From the NCBI GenBank assembly GCA_945876095.1, contig CAMCMP010000015.1:26174-90173 (forward strand): DNA of 64,000 nt. The letters run 5' to 3'. A model generated the notes under the pieces. That model did no database searches, was not told where the DNA came from, and saw only the letters and a list, made by a program, of their open reading frames with translations. Source of the stretch: Chitinophaga pinensis (GTDB lineage Bacteria > Bacteroidota > Bacteroidia > Chitinophagales > Chitinophagaceae). Every line of letters begins with the position of its first letter. Within the stretch, counting starts at the first letter, position 1. The translations under genes were made by a program, and so were the position numbers. Of this stretch, positions 7,258 through 15,634 are shown piece by piece.

Positions 7258-8931
7258 GGTTGTTTTTTGATATGAGGTTTTATTGATATAATACTTAGTT
7301 TTATCCCCTCCCTTTTTAATCTTATATCCTAATGATTTATTCTTCTTATCCTTCCACTCAAACTCATCACTTATCATTGGATACCTAAGTAAAATTTCAA
7401 TCTCATATTTTTTTGAATCTTCAAAATAATTCAGATTTATTCTTTTTATGTATTTCTCTACCTTGTCTCTCTTAGAATGGAAGTCAAGATTATCTCCCCA
7501 ACTTAGTACTTCCAATTCAAAACTTTTAATCCAATCTAACCAACCCTTTGAATCACCTAATACAGATAAGTTAGTCTTACTGTCTTTAATGGTTTCTCTG
7601 AGTTCAAATTCTTCATTTTTAAGTTTATCAAATTCTACTTTGTAAGTACCTTTATCTATACTCTCCTCCAAGTATAGGGTAACAATTTTAGATTTCTTCT
7701 TCTCTAGTTCTTTGATTTTATTCTCGGTGGATTTTAAACCTCTCTCGAATACTTCAATTGAGGTCTTATAAGTTTCATTTTGAAGTTTTTGGATTTTGAA
7801 TTCCTCCTTTATTAAATGAGAATTTGATAGTATTGAGGTAAGTTTTTCCCATACGAATTTCTCAATAAAATCAAGATTAGGGGATGGAAGAGTACAAGGT
7901 TTCTCTCCCTTCATTCTAATCTCTTTCCTCTTCATGTTACAGAAATAAGTTCTTTCATCAGATTTTATTCTCCCTAATAATTTACTACCATCTTTACCAC
8001 AGTATAGGAGGTTTTTTAAAAGGTAATTATGTTTTGGTTTATTTCCATTTCGATTGACTGATTTATTGTCATTAATCCTGTTCTGAAGTGAAACCCATCT
8101 CTCTTCCGTTAATATGGACGGAAATTTGAACTTATTACCTTGTTTGTCTATCCGTTCTCCCATATAGTATGGTTTTGTCAGAATACCTCTAACAACATTA
8201 TCCCTCCATAGAACCAATTTCACACTTACTTCTTTTGTATCACCATTTGTATCCACTCTCTTAATGAAACCTTTTTTGATTACATTTTCACCTTTAGTAG
8301 GTATGGAGTTATCGTTTAACCAGTTTACAACCCATCGAATAGATTTACCATCAAAGATTAAATCTACCATTTGAAGATAAATAGTCATTTCAACCTCATC
8401 AACAATAATATTTCTATCCTTATCTCGTTTGTATCCATATGGAAGATAGACACCACCCCATCTTTGATTTAATCTACTTTGGAAAAGACCTTCCTTTATC
8501 CTTTTAATCATATTCAATCTTTCATATGTATAGATTGAAGAAAGTATTGAGGAAGTTAACTGGTCAATGGGGTTACTTAAGTCTTTAGATTCGGAACAAT
8601 CTCCTTCATAGATTAATACATTGTTTTCTATGAACTTTTTTCTCAAATACTCACTAAAGAAATTATCTCTAGATAATCTACTCCATTCATAAAAGAAAAG
8701 GTTTTTAACCTCTCCATTTTGTATTTTTTCAATAAGTTCCCTTCCCAATTTCCTTTCAAATGGATTAGTTGTTCCACTTACCCCACTACCTTCATTAAAA
8801 AAGATAATCTTATTGAACCCAAATCTCTTCCTAACCCTTTCACCAATGTCTTTCTGATATTGGATTGAATAACCTTCTCCGTTATCCTCTTTACTCTGTC
8901 TTAGGTATCCGTATAGAATTTTGTTTTCCAT
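7225..8931 (-). CDS. Large serine recombinase, integrase of the 13-kb element
   Basis: This 568-residue protein has the large serine integrase layout: a resolvase domain ([10 protein letters not shown] with nucleophile Ser13, and EWSRLSRDN), a recombinase domain (about 150-290, with [12 protein letters not shown] and [14 protein letters not shown]), a zinc ribbon (YCGKDGSKL then YFCN and KPCTLPS) and a coiled coil (about 385-450, rich in Lys/Glu). It is encoded at the element edge and reads out of it. Its stop codon (7225-7227) lies in comM, and its last ten residues, [10 protein letters not shown], are encoded by comM antisense DNA. In the excised circle the frame would instead run on into sequence now at the right end, giving about 30 residues. 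Confidence 0.92.
   Translation of the reverse strand: MENKILYGYLRQSKEDNGEGYSIQYQKDIGERVRKRFGFNKIIFFNEGSGVSGTTNPFERKLGRELIEKIQNGEVKNLFFYEWSRLSRDNFFSEYLRKKFIENNVLIYEGDCSESKDLSNPIDQLTSSILSSIYTYERLNMIKRIKEGLFQSRLNQRWGGVYLPYGYKRDKDRNIIVDEVEMTIYLQMVDLIFDGKSIRWVVNWLNDNSIPTKGENVIKKGFIKRVDTNGDTKEVSVKLVLWRDNVVRGILTKPYYMGERIDKQGNKFKFPSILTEERWVSLQNRINDNKSVNRNGNKPKHNYLLKNLLYCGKDGSKLLGRIKSDERTYFCNMKRKEIRMKGEKPCTLPSPNLDFIEKFVWEKLTSILSNSHLIKEEFKIQKLQNETYKTSIEVFERGLKSTENKIKELEKKKSKIVTLYLEESIDKGTYKVEFDKLKNEEFELRETIKDSKTNLSVLGDSKGWLDWIKSFELEVLSWGDNLDFHSKRDKVEKYIKRINLNYFEDSKKYEIEILLRYPMISDEFEWKDKKNKSLGYKIKKGGDKTKYYINKTSYQKTTTSEMVWCGLR
7253..7257 (+). other. attL core of the 13-kb element
   Basis: GATGT here is the last comM sequence before the element; the same five bases at 20321-20325 are the first comM sequence after it. 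Flanks differ on both sides of the two copies. Joining them restores the comM frame (TISDV then ALVGGG). Large serine integrases cross over at a 2-bp core inside such a short identity, so the exact dinucleotide is not resolved. Confidence 0.75.
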
Positions 8932-9271
8932 ACCACATATTAAGGACTTTTTATAGAACTTGGAGAATTTGGAAGAATTTTTTCTATAGGGTAAAAATAT
9001 GACCTCGACAATAAAATGTGTCCGATTGGGGGTTGGGAAAATAAAAACTTGTCAGTTACAAGAAACCTCAAGTGGGGGGTCGGGTCAAACACGGACCTCC
9101 AGTATAACTAATCTAGGAAATGTTAACCACATTTCCAAATATAACCCACTCTATTTCAGGGTCTTGTGTCCATATTATTCAAAGAATACAAGACACCATC
9201 AATTAGTTGAATTTGTTTGGAAAAATCACTAAAAAGAAGTACTTTTAAGTTCAATAATAAAAGACACCACT
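8932..9271. other. Divergent promoter region between two serine recombinases
   Basis: This 340-bp stretch separates the minus-strand integrase from the plus-strand small recombinase. It has several G-runs on the plus strand, unlike the surrounding AT-rich DNA, and an inverted repeat GTCTTGT...ACAAGAC with a loop of about 20 bases around 9160-9195. A 77-codon frame (8999-9232) crosses it but has no protein-like composition, and I treat it as noncoding. Confidence 0.4.
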
Positions 9272-9883
9272 ATGAATATGAAAATCAAATACAATAGAAC
9301 ATCAACCATCAATCAGGATGGTGAAAGATTTAAAATGGATAAAGAGAATTACGATTTAACACTCTTTGATAAGGGTGTAAGTGGTAAAGTACCATTCAAA
9401 GAGAGAGAAAATGGAAAAGTACTCGTTGGATTAGTATCAGAGGGGAAGGTTACTGAATTAGTAGTTGAAGAACTATCTCGTTTGGGTAGAAATACTGTCG
9501 ATACTCTTACAACTCTTAAATGGTTAGAAGATAATGGGGTGAATGTAGTAGTAAAAGGTATGGGAAATCTTCAATCTCAAGTTAATGGTAAAAAGAACCC
9601 AATTTGGAATCTGATTACTTCCGTTATGAGTTCACTCTATGAGTTAGAAAGAGAAAACATCCTTGAAAGAACCGAAATGGGTAGGAAGATGTATGTAATC
9701 AATGGAGGGAAATTAGGTAGAAAGGTGGGGACGGTTGAAAATCGTCAAGAGTTTCTCAAAAAGGAAAACAACCAGAAGATTATATCCCTATTAGATAAAG
9801 GTAAATCCATAAGGGATATATCTGGTAGATTAGGTGTTTCTACAAAGACCGTAGTTAAAGTTAGAAAGTATCATATATGTTAA
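9272..9883 (+). CDS. Small serine recombinase (resolvase family)
   Basis: The 203-residue protein has KYNRTSTINQ with Arg9 and nucleophile Ser11, a GVSG..PF..R loop, the arginine motif EELSRLGRN, a helix SSLYELERENILERTEMGRKM, and a C-terminal HTH (SIRDISGRLGVSTKTVVKV). ATG 9278 is an alternative start two codons in. It diverges from the large integrase, so it may resolve dimers, invert a segment or regulate the element. A 54-codon ORF overlaps its stop by 7 bp and is probably co-translated. It resembles the recombinase at 6400 in size and layout, but the sequences are clearly different. Confidence 0.87.
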   Translation: MNMKIKYNRTSTINQDGERFKMDKENYDLTLFDKGVSGKVPFKERENGKVLVGLVSEGKVTELVVEELSRLGRNTVDTLTTLKWLEDNGVNVVVKGMGNLQSQVNGKKNPIWNLITSVMSSLYELERENILERTEMGRKMYVINGGKLGRKVGTVENRQEFLKKENNQKIISLLDKGKSIRDISGRLGVSTKTVVKVRKYHIC

Positions 9884-10041
9884 ATCAATCAAAACCACTT
9901 ACAAAAAAGGAGAAAAAGAAACTGAAAGAGGGTTATTTAGAATCAAGAATGAAAAGGATTCTGAATGAGGTAGATAAACAACCCTCCGTTTCTTCATGGG
10001 ATTTCGTGTATTATATGACGAAGTACAAACCAAAGGTTTAA
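9877..10041 (+). CDS. Small lysine-rich protein (54 aa)
   Basis: The start codon lies inside the end of the small recombinase gene (7-bp overlap), which favours coupled translation. The N-terminal half is highly basic (LTKKEKKKLKEGYLESRMKRIL); the C-terminal half carries aromatic residues (SSWDFVYYMTKYKPKV). It may be a DNA-binding accessory such as a directionality factor, but that is only suggested by charge and position. Its last four bases overlap the convergent gene at 10038. Confidence 0.5.
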   Translation: MLNQSKPLTKKEKKKLKEGYLESRMKRILNEVDKQPSVSSWDFVYYMTKYKPKV

Positions 10042-10490
10042 CCCATATTCTCAACATATCTCTTTTTACCCAATTGGAGTTCGAGTTGTCTAATCCTAAA
10101 TTCCAATTCGTTGATTTTAGATTCAAACTTTTCATCGTTTGAAGGTTTGTAGGATTTTGTATCTCCTTTTAAGAATTTCTTCTCCCATTTATCCTTAAAA
10201 TCTGGTATTAAGTATCCATACCTCTCGTATATCGAATTCCATTCACCCAATAATTCCATATCAGTTAAACTACAATCCAATTCACTGGAAATCCCTTTAT
10301 TTATTTTCTCATCCAATGATATAGGAAGTGAATGGTATATAGAACCAAGATAATTTTCAGATTTAGTTAATAAGGTTTCTCTATTCTTACGGGATAACTT
10401 CTCATTACACTGGATATAGAAGTCGAATCCTAGGAACTTTATCCTTGAAGGTGTACCGTCATATCTTTTAGTTAAATATTTCCTTTTCAT
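10038..10490 (-). CDS. Hypothetical protein (150 aa) with C-terminal coiled coil
   Basis: The protein is hydrophilic, with a basic N-terminus, a Trp/Tyr-rich centre (GEWNSIYERYGYLIPDFKDKW) and a C-terminal heptad-like stretch (KFESKINELEFRIRQLELQL) that should form a short coiled coil. No family is recognised. The upstream GNAT gene is on the same strand 27 bp away, so the two may share a transcript. Confidence 0.6.
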   Translation of the reverse strand: MKRKYLTKRYDGTPSRIKFLGFDFYIQCNEKLSRKNRETLLTKSENYLGSIYHSLPISLDEKINKGISSELDCSLTDMELLGEWNSIYERYGYLIPDFKDKWEKKFLKGDTKSYKPSNDEKFESKINELEFRIRQLELQLGKKRYVENMG

Positions 10491-10517
10491 ATTATTCTTA
10501 GTCTGTTTTTCAATTAT

Positions 10518-11171
10518 TTATCCTACCATTCTATATTCAATTCTTTCATTAACACTTAAAACATTACATTTTTTAGATTCATAAATCCAATGAAATGTTT
10601 TAGTATCTAAAACGAACCCACATTTTGAGTAAAAGTTCTCTAATTTTTCAATTGGAACTACTCCCCCAACTGATACAGGAACTAATGAAATATTTATATT
10701 TAGAAGATTACTCACTTCTGTGATTTTATTCATCAATCTACTACCTAATCCGTTTTTTTGATTTAGGGGGTTAACTTGTATTATATGTAAATGAACTTCA
10801 TTGAAATATGGTTGAAATTGTAAATAAAATTCTTTACTTAAAAAACTGAAATTGATAGAACGAATTGTTTCATCAAATATTATTTTTCCATTTTGTCTTT
10901 TAGTAGTTCTATAATCAGATATTTCTCCTTGATTAATTACAAAATCAAAACCTTCATCACACAATGAATTATTTATATAATTTGTAAAATTTGTAAAATT
11001 TTGTGTACTTGGATGATACTTAATTTCCGAATTGTTTGGTGTCTCAATTTCTCCAAATAAACTTTTTATTTTCCAAGAAAATTGATGTCTTTGATGTTTT
11101 TGAATTTGTAACTTTTTCTTTCTTAATTCTTTTCTAAATGAATTTGAGTTTCTTTTTTTCTGTTTTTTCAT
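10518..11171 (-). CDS. GNAT-family N-acetyltransferase with lysine-rich N-terminal extension
   Basis: The 217-residue protein carries the acetyl-CoA-binding motif A of GNAT enzymes, VNPLNQKNGLGSRLM (pattern Q/RxxGxG), preceded by the strand VHLHIIQ and followed by LENFYSKCGFVLDTK near the C-terminus. The first 35 residues are almost all Lys, Arg, Gln and Ser, so they may bind nucleic acid. The substrate cannot be predicted. In islands, GNAT proteins can act as toxins, as resistance enzymes or as anti-restriction factors; nothing here chooses among these. The gene points away from the hairpin-repeat region at 11235. Confidence 0.72.
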   Translation of the reverse strand: MKKQKKRNSNSFRKELRKKKLQIQKHQRHQFSWKIKSLFGEIETPNNSEIKYHPSTQNFTNFTNYINNSLCDEGFDFVINQGEISDYRTTKRQNGKIIFDETIRSINFSFLSKEFYLQFQPYFNEVHLHIIQVNPLNQKNGLGSRLMNKITEVSNLLNINISLVPVSVGGVVPIEKLENFYSKCGFVLDTKTFHWIYESKKCNVLSVNERIEYRMVG

Positions 11172-11234
11172 CGTGATTTATTTTATATTTTATGTTTATA
11201 CTGTACTATCAATCATATACCTAAATTTCGAATT

Positions 11235-11441
11235 TTGGTTGTGGTAGGTGTAGTTGTTTAAAACACTCATCACTACCAAACTCAATATCTTTTCATTGTT
11301 TATCATCTTCTTAGTAAAGGTCGTGACTTGGTTGTGGTAGGTATGGGCTAGAAAAGTACTTATCACTACCAAAATTGGTATTATCCATTATTTTAATAAT
11401 TGGTTGTGAAGGACTTGTTTGATTTCGATTGAATCACTACC
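11235..11441 (+). repeat. Three dispersed imperfect-hairpin repeats in a 308-bp intergenic region
   Basis: Three units share the same ends: 11235-11279, 11328-11372 and 11400-11441. Each begins TTGGTTGTG and ends (T)ATCACTACC; units 1 and 2 also share GTAGG after the start and the closing CAA. Start and end pair as an imperfect stem of about nine base pairs with one mismatch. The centres (about 22 bases) are different in every unit. Units 1 and 2 are both 45 bp; starts are 93 and 72 bp apart. They lie between the divergent GNAT and zinc-ribbon genes. A constant stem with a variable loop suggests repeated protein-binding sites or structured RNAs. Confidence 0.6.
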
Positions 11442-11479
11442 TTGTACTATAATTTTTATTAATCTTTAATTTCTAACCA

Positions 11480-11836
11480 ATGGAAAAGAGAACTCCGATT
11501 TCAATTTCATTTTGTGAAAAATGTGGTAGTAAAGTTTCAAGTAGAGATGAGGTGTGTTCAAATTGTGGGGTTTTACCTTATCAAGATGACAGGTATTTTT
11601 CTTTGGAAAATGAGGTTCCAGAGAATACATCATTTGATGATTGGAGTGATGAATTGAAACAGAAATGTGATGATTGGTGTGGGAATGAACTTATTACAAA
11701 ATATTGTAAGGATTGTGGTATGGAGTTAAGTGAGGTAAGAAAGTATGATGGAGAAGATATTATAGATATGGAAAGTGGTCACGTTGATACCCCAAATACA
11801 CACCCTTGTAACTCTGATTCCCCAATTTTCGAATAG
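11480..11836 (+). CDS. Zinc-ribbon protein (118 aa)
   Basis: Two cysteine clusters are visible: CEKCGSK...CSNCG (about residues 12-30), a classic double-Cys zinc ribbon, and a second set CDDWCGN...YCKDCGMEL (about 63-82). The C-terminus is acidic and ends with a His/Cys segment. No catalytic motif is seen. It follows the hairpin-repeat region and precedes the next gene by 10 bp, so it probably starts the transcript that leads into the type I restriction operon. Its role, perhaps regulatory or nucleic-acid binding, is not known. Confidence 0.65.
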   Translation: MEKRTPISISFCEKCGSKVSSRDEVCSNCGVLPYQDDRYFSLENEVPENTSFDDWSDELKQKCDDWCGNELITKYCKDCGMELSEVRKYDGEDIIDMESGHVDTPNTHPCNSDSPIFE

Positions 11837-11846
11837 TTCAATTATA

Positions 11847-12578
11847 ATGAAGAAAAAGAAACGATATATCGGAGAGGGACAGAAGTGGTTTGTAGACTTT
11901 CTACCGAAAGAAGTTTTCAATTCTCTTACTGAGGAAGAGAGGATAAACTATCAGGGGTATAGAAACTATCAAAGACATATTGGGGATAGTTCAGTAAAGA
12001 TTTCAAACTATCAAAAGGAGATTGAAAAACTTACAAATCTTATTAAAGAAGAACAATTCAAGATCAAAGGAGATTTCGAAAATGGAGGTTGGGAGATGAA
12101 TGTGAAGATGTTTTATGATAAAATCACCCACATTGATAAGAACTTTCAGTTGAATTGTTCTATTGAGAGGAGAGATAGAACTTCATTGTCAAAACGATAT
12201 ATTGATGGTGAAGTGAAGACATTCAAAAAGGTCCCAATCCTAAAAAAACAATATGGAGAAAAGGATATTGAAAGAGTGTATAAACTATATGGTAGAGTAG
12301 AAAACACTCAACATAGAAAACAGATATACTTCGGAGATGAAAAGGAAATAAGAAAGGTAATGTCAGAGATATATGGGGAAGACTGGACTGAAGACCCATA
12401 TGATTTTTTAAAGGATGAATTAAGAACCCTTGTATCTCAGTATTCACGTTACAAAATCTTTCATAATAAATGGGAGGGATTTAAAAGTGAGACACATAAC
12501 TTGAAATCTATATCTGATTGGTGTACCTGGTGTACAAAGAATGGAGTAGATAGATATGAGTGGGGTGGTAAGAAGTAA
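11847..12578 (+). CDS. Hypothetical protein (243 aa) upstream of hsdM
   Basis: I chose ATG 11847 because it opens with a typical MKKKKRYIGEG start; a longer frame from 11775 would overlap the zinc-ribbon gene by 62 bp with low-complexity residues. The protein is rich in Lys, Glu, Tyr and Trp, with an apparent helical segment (SSVKISNYQKEIEKLTNLI) and a C-terminal WCTWCTKNGVDRYEWGG. No known family is evident. It lies 26 bp before hsdM on the same strand and may be an accessory of the restriction operon. Confidence 0.6.
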   Translation: MKKKKRYIGEGQKWFVDFLPKEVFNSLTEEERINYQGYRNYQRHIGDSSVKISNYQKEIEKLTNLIKEEQFKIKGDFENGGWEMNVKMFYDKITHIDKNFQLNCSIERRDRTSLSKRYIDGEVKTFKKVPILKKQYGEKDIERVYKLYGRVENTQHRKQIYFGDEKEIRKVMSEIYGEDWTEDPYDFLKDELRTLVSQYSRYKIFHNKWEGFKSETHNLKSISDWCTWCTKNGVDRYEWGGKK

Positions 12579-12604
12579 ATAGAAATTATTAAATCAATTA
12601 TACA

Positions 12605-14311
12605 ATGTCGAATCATAACGAAATATCATCTTTCATCTGGAATGTATGTGATGATGTGTTGAGGGGGTTATTTAAACAACACGAATATGGAGATGTAATC
12701 ATCCCATTTCTAGTTTTGAGGAGATTGGATTGTGTACTTGAAGGTAAAAAGAATGAGATTATCAAGGTACATCAAGAGTACAAGGATAAGTTTGATGATA
12801 CATCTAAAATCATCAATTCAAAGTTGAATTTAAAGTTTTCAAACTATTCGAGATATGATTTAAATAGATTGAAAGATGAACCCAATAAACTCTCTGAAAA
12901 TTTCTATGATTATTTGAGTTCATTCTCAACGAATGTTCAAGACATCATTCAGAATTTCGGTATTCAGAAACATATTGATAAACTTGATTCAAATGACAAA
13001 CTCTATATTCTAATTGAGAAGTTTACTGATATTGATTTACATCCAAATGTTATCGAAAATCACGTTATGGGTAACATCTTTGAGGAACTACTTCGTAAGT
13101 TTTCAGAGATGTCAAATGAAACGTCAGGAGAACATTATACCCCCAGAGATATCGTCAGACTATTAGTTTCATTGGTCTTCTCACCTGATAAGGATAAGTT
13201 ATCTCAACCCAATAAGATTATTTCAGTATATGACCCTTGTTGTGGAACTGGTGGTATGTTATCCATTGGTAAAAATTGGGTACATGAAAACATCAATCCA
13301 AAAGTGGATATTAACCTATTTGGTCAGGAACTTAATCCCCAAACCTATTCAATATGTAAATCTGATTTCTTAATTACTGATGAAGAACCCGATAATATCA
13401 AATTAGGTAGTACACTTACTAAAGACCAACATACAAGTAGAGGATTTGATTATATGATTACAAATCCTCCATTCGGTGTAAGTTGGAAATCGGAAGAGAA
13501 ACAAGTTTTAAATGAATCTAGTGAATCAGGAGGAAGATTTTCGGTTGGTACTCCTCGGGTGTCAGATGGTTCACTTCTATTCCTTCAACATCTTATTTCA
13601 AAGATGGAAACCCAAGGTTCTAGGATTGGTATTGTATTCAATGGTTCTCCACTATTCACGGGTGACAGTGGTGGAGGTGAAAGTGAAATTCGTAAATGGA
13701 TTATTGAGAATGATTGGTTAGAATGTGTGGTTCAGTTACCTGATTCACTTTTCTTTAATACTGGAATTACAACCTATGTCTGGATTGTAAGTAATAATAA
13801 AAAATCTAATCGTAAAGGGAAGGTTCAATTAATTGATGGTTCAAATCTTTTCAAACCAATGAAGAAATCATTGGGAAGTAAAAGAAAAGAGGTTTCTGAT
13901 GAACAAAGAGAATTGATACTAAAAACTTATTCGGATTTCAAAGAAACAGAGATTTCTAAAATCTTTGAAAATAAATTCTTTGGTTACACAAAGGTTTTTA
14001 TTGAACAACCTTTAAGAGAAAATGGAGTAATAGTTAAGGATAAAAAAGGGGTAGTGAAAACGGATGGTTCATTAAGAGATAATGAGAGAGTCCCTTTAGG
14101 AGTAGATGTTGATGAATATTTTGAGAGGGAAGTGAAACCACATTTACCTGAAAGTTGGATGGATAGAAGTAAAGATAGTATTGGGTATGAAATCAACTTT
14201 ACAAAGTACTTCTATCAATACAAACCACTTCGTTCTCTGAGTGATTTAACGAAAGAGTTATTGGATTTAGAAAAGGAGTCTGATGGTATAATGAATAAAC
14301 TGATTGGATAA
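12605..14311 (+). CDS. hsdM: Type I restriction-modification methyltransferase subunit HsdM
   Basis: HsdM transfers methyl groups to adenine in the type I complex and forms the M2S core with HsdS. The 568-residue protein has the HsdM N-terminal helical domain (about 1-140), the conserved SGEHYTPRDIVRLL segment (174-187), SAM-binding motif I DPCCGTGG (210-217) and catalytic motif IV NPPF (287-290) followed by GVSW. The length is normal. Its stop overlaps the start of hsdS (shared base 14311), which is usual for coupled translation in these operons. Confidence 0.96.
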   Translation: MSNHNEISSFIWNVCDDVLRGLFKQHEYGDVIIPFLVLRRLDCVLEGKKNEIIKVHQEYKDKFDDTSKIINSKLNLKFSNYSRYDLNRLKDEPNKLSENFYDYLSSFSTNVQDIIQNFGIQKHIDKLDSNDKLYILIEKFTDIDLHPNVIENHVMGNIFEELLRKFSEMSNETSGEHYTPRDIVRLLVSLVFSPDKDKLSQPNKIISVYDPCCGTGGMLSIGKNWVHENINPKVDINLFGQELNPQTYSICKSDFLITDEEPDNIKLGSTLTKDQHTSRGFDYMITNPPFGVSWKSEEKQVLNESSESGGRFSVGTPRVSDGSLLFLQHLISKMETQGSRIGIVFNGSPLFTGDSGGGESEIRKWIIENDWLECVVQLPDSLFFNTGITTYVWIVSNNKKSNRKGKVQLIDGSNLFKPMKKSLGSKRKEVSDEQRELILKTYSDFKETEISKIFENKFFGYTKVFIEQPLRENGVIVKDKKGVVKTDGSLRDNERVPLGVDVDEYFEREVKPHLPESWMDRSKDSIGYEINFTKYFYQYKPLRSLSDLTKELLDLEKESDGIMNKLIG

Positions 14312-15630
14312 TGAATAAATATCAATCATATAAACCATCAGGTGTTGAATGGATTGGAGAGATACCAAATGAATGGAGTACCAAAAGGTTGATATATTCA
14401 TTCAAAATTCAAAAAGGTAAAATTCCAAGTGAATTACTTGATGAACCAATAGTTAATGGTTTACCATATCTTTCAATGGATGTATTGAGAGGAAATGAAC
14501 CTACTGAATTTTCAATTGATAAAAATATTGTAGAGGTTAAAGATGGAGATATTGGGATTTTATGGGATGGTTCAAATTCAGGTGAAATCATAAAAATAAA
14601 CAGAAATGGGATTTTATCTTCAACGGTCTCATTGTTAACAATAATTGACCAAGGTTTAAATAAAGAATTTGGTTATTATCTATTGAAATTATTTGAGAAT
14701 GATTTTAAATCAAATACCACTGGAATGGGAATCCCACACGTAAATGGGAACTATGTAAGGGAAACCAAACTGATTATCCCACCCATATTAGAACAACTCC
14801 AAATCGTTCAATTCTTGGATGAAAAAACCGAATTAATAGATAAGTTGATTTCAACAAAAGAACGGAAAATAACCCTCTTAAAAGAACAAAGAACATCACT
14901 TATCAATGAGGTTGTTACTAAGGGATTGAATCCTAATGTAAAAATGAAGGATAGTGGGATTGAATGGATTGGGGAGATACCTGAACATTGGTTATTAATT
15001 AGTTTACATAAGTTATTACAAACAAATAGATTGGATTTTCAAGATGGAAATCATGGTGGAGAATATCCTAATCCAGAAGAGTTTATTAAAAATGGAGTTC
15101 CTTTTATTAAACCTAGGGACATTCAAGATGGTAAAGTTGAATGGTTAGATTGTGACAGATTACCATTTGAACGAACTACTAAATTTAGAATTGGATTTTC
15201 AAATAATGATGATGTTTTATTAGTAAATCGTGGTGGTTCAATTGGGAAAGTTTGTTATGTTACTGATTATGATAATGAGTATCCTTATTTTATAATTAAT
15301 CCACAAGTGACTTATTTACGTGGGAAAAATGGTTTATCATCAAAGTATGTTTTTTATATTACCAAGTCTGATGTATTTCGTTGTGGAGTTGATTTAGTTT
15401 TGGGTCATGGTTCAACCTTTCCATTTTTAGGATTATCAAATATGAGTGATTTTAAAATGGTTCTACCACCCTTTGAAGAACAAAATAAAATTATTGAATA
15501 CCTTGATTCTAAAACAAAAGAAATTGATGATTTAGTCCAATTAGAACAAAAGAAGATTGATTTATTAAAAGAATACAGACAGTCACTCATTTCAGAAGTG
15601 GTTACTGGAAAAATTAAAGTAACACAATAA
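14311..15630 (+). CDS. hsdS: Type I restriction-modification specificity subunit HsdS
   Basis: The 439-residue protein has two target recognition domains, each opening with the typical start: SGVEWIGEIPNEW (about 10-22) and SGIEWIGEIPEHW (about 213-225). Each is followed by a long helical conserved region (LDEKTELIDKLIS... and LDSKTKEIDDLVQ...) that spaces the two domains. HsdS decides the bipartite DNA site recognised by the whole complex. Both halves look complete, so no truncation or phase variation is evident. It sits between hsdM (1-bp overlap) and hsdR (4-bp gap). Confidence 0.95.
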   Translation: MNKYQSYKPSGVEWIGEIPNEWSTKRLIYSFKIQKGKIPSELLDEPIVNGLPYLSMDVLRGNEPTEFSIDKNIVEVKDGDIGILWDGSNSGEIIKINRNGILSSTVSLLTIIDQGLNKEFGYYLLKLFENDFKSNTTGMGIPHVNGNYVRETKLIIPPILEQLQIVQFLDEKTELIDKLISTKERKITLLKEQRTSLINEVVTKGLNPNVKMKDSGIEWIGEIPEHWLLISLHKLLQTNRLDFQDGNHGGEYPNPEEFIKNGVPFIKPRDIQDGKVEWLDCDRLPFERTTKFRIGFSNNDDVLLVNRGGSIGKVCYVTDYDNEYPYFIINPQVTYLRGKNGLSSKYVFYITKSDVFRCGVDLVLGHGSTFPFLGLSNMSDFKMVLPPFEEQNKIIEYLDSKTKEIDDLVQLEQKKIDLLKEYRQSLISEVVTGKIKVTQ

Positions 15631-15634
15631 GGTT

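Noticed and set aside
8999..9232. 77-codon frame between the two serine recombinases
   Set aside because: Composition is Ser/Thr/Gly-rich with no structure-like pattern, it lies in a G-run promoter region, and no known small-protein pattern fits.
11235..11441. CRISPR array
   Set aside because: Only three units, spacing is uneven (93 and 72 bp), the unit centres vary while only the ends are constant, and no cas gene is near.
11235..11441. Integron attC sites
   Set aside because: The GTTRRRY core and its complement are not present at the unit ends, and no integron integrase or cassette structure is seen.
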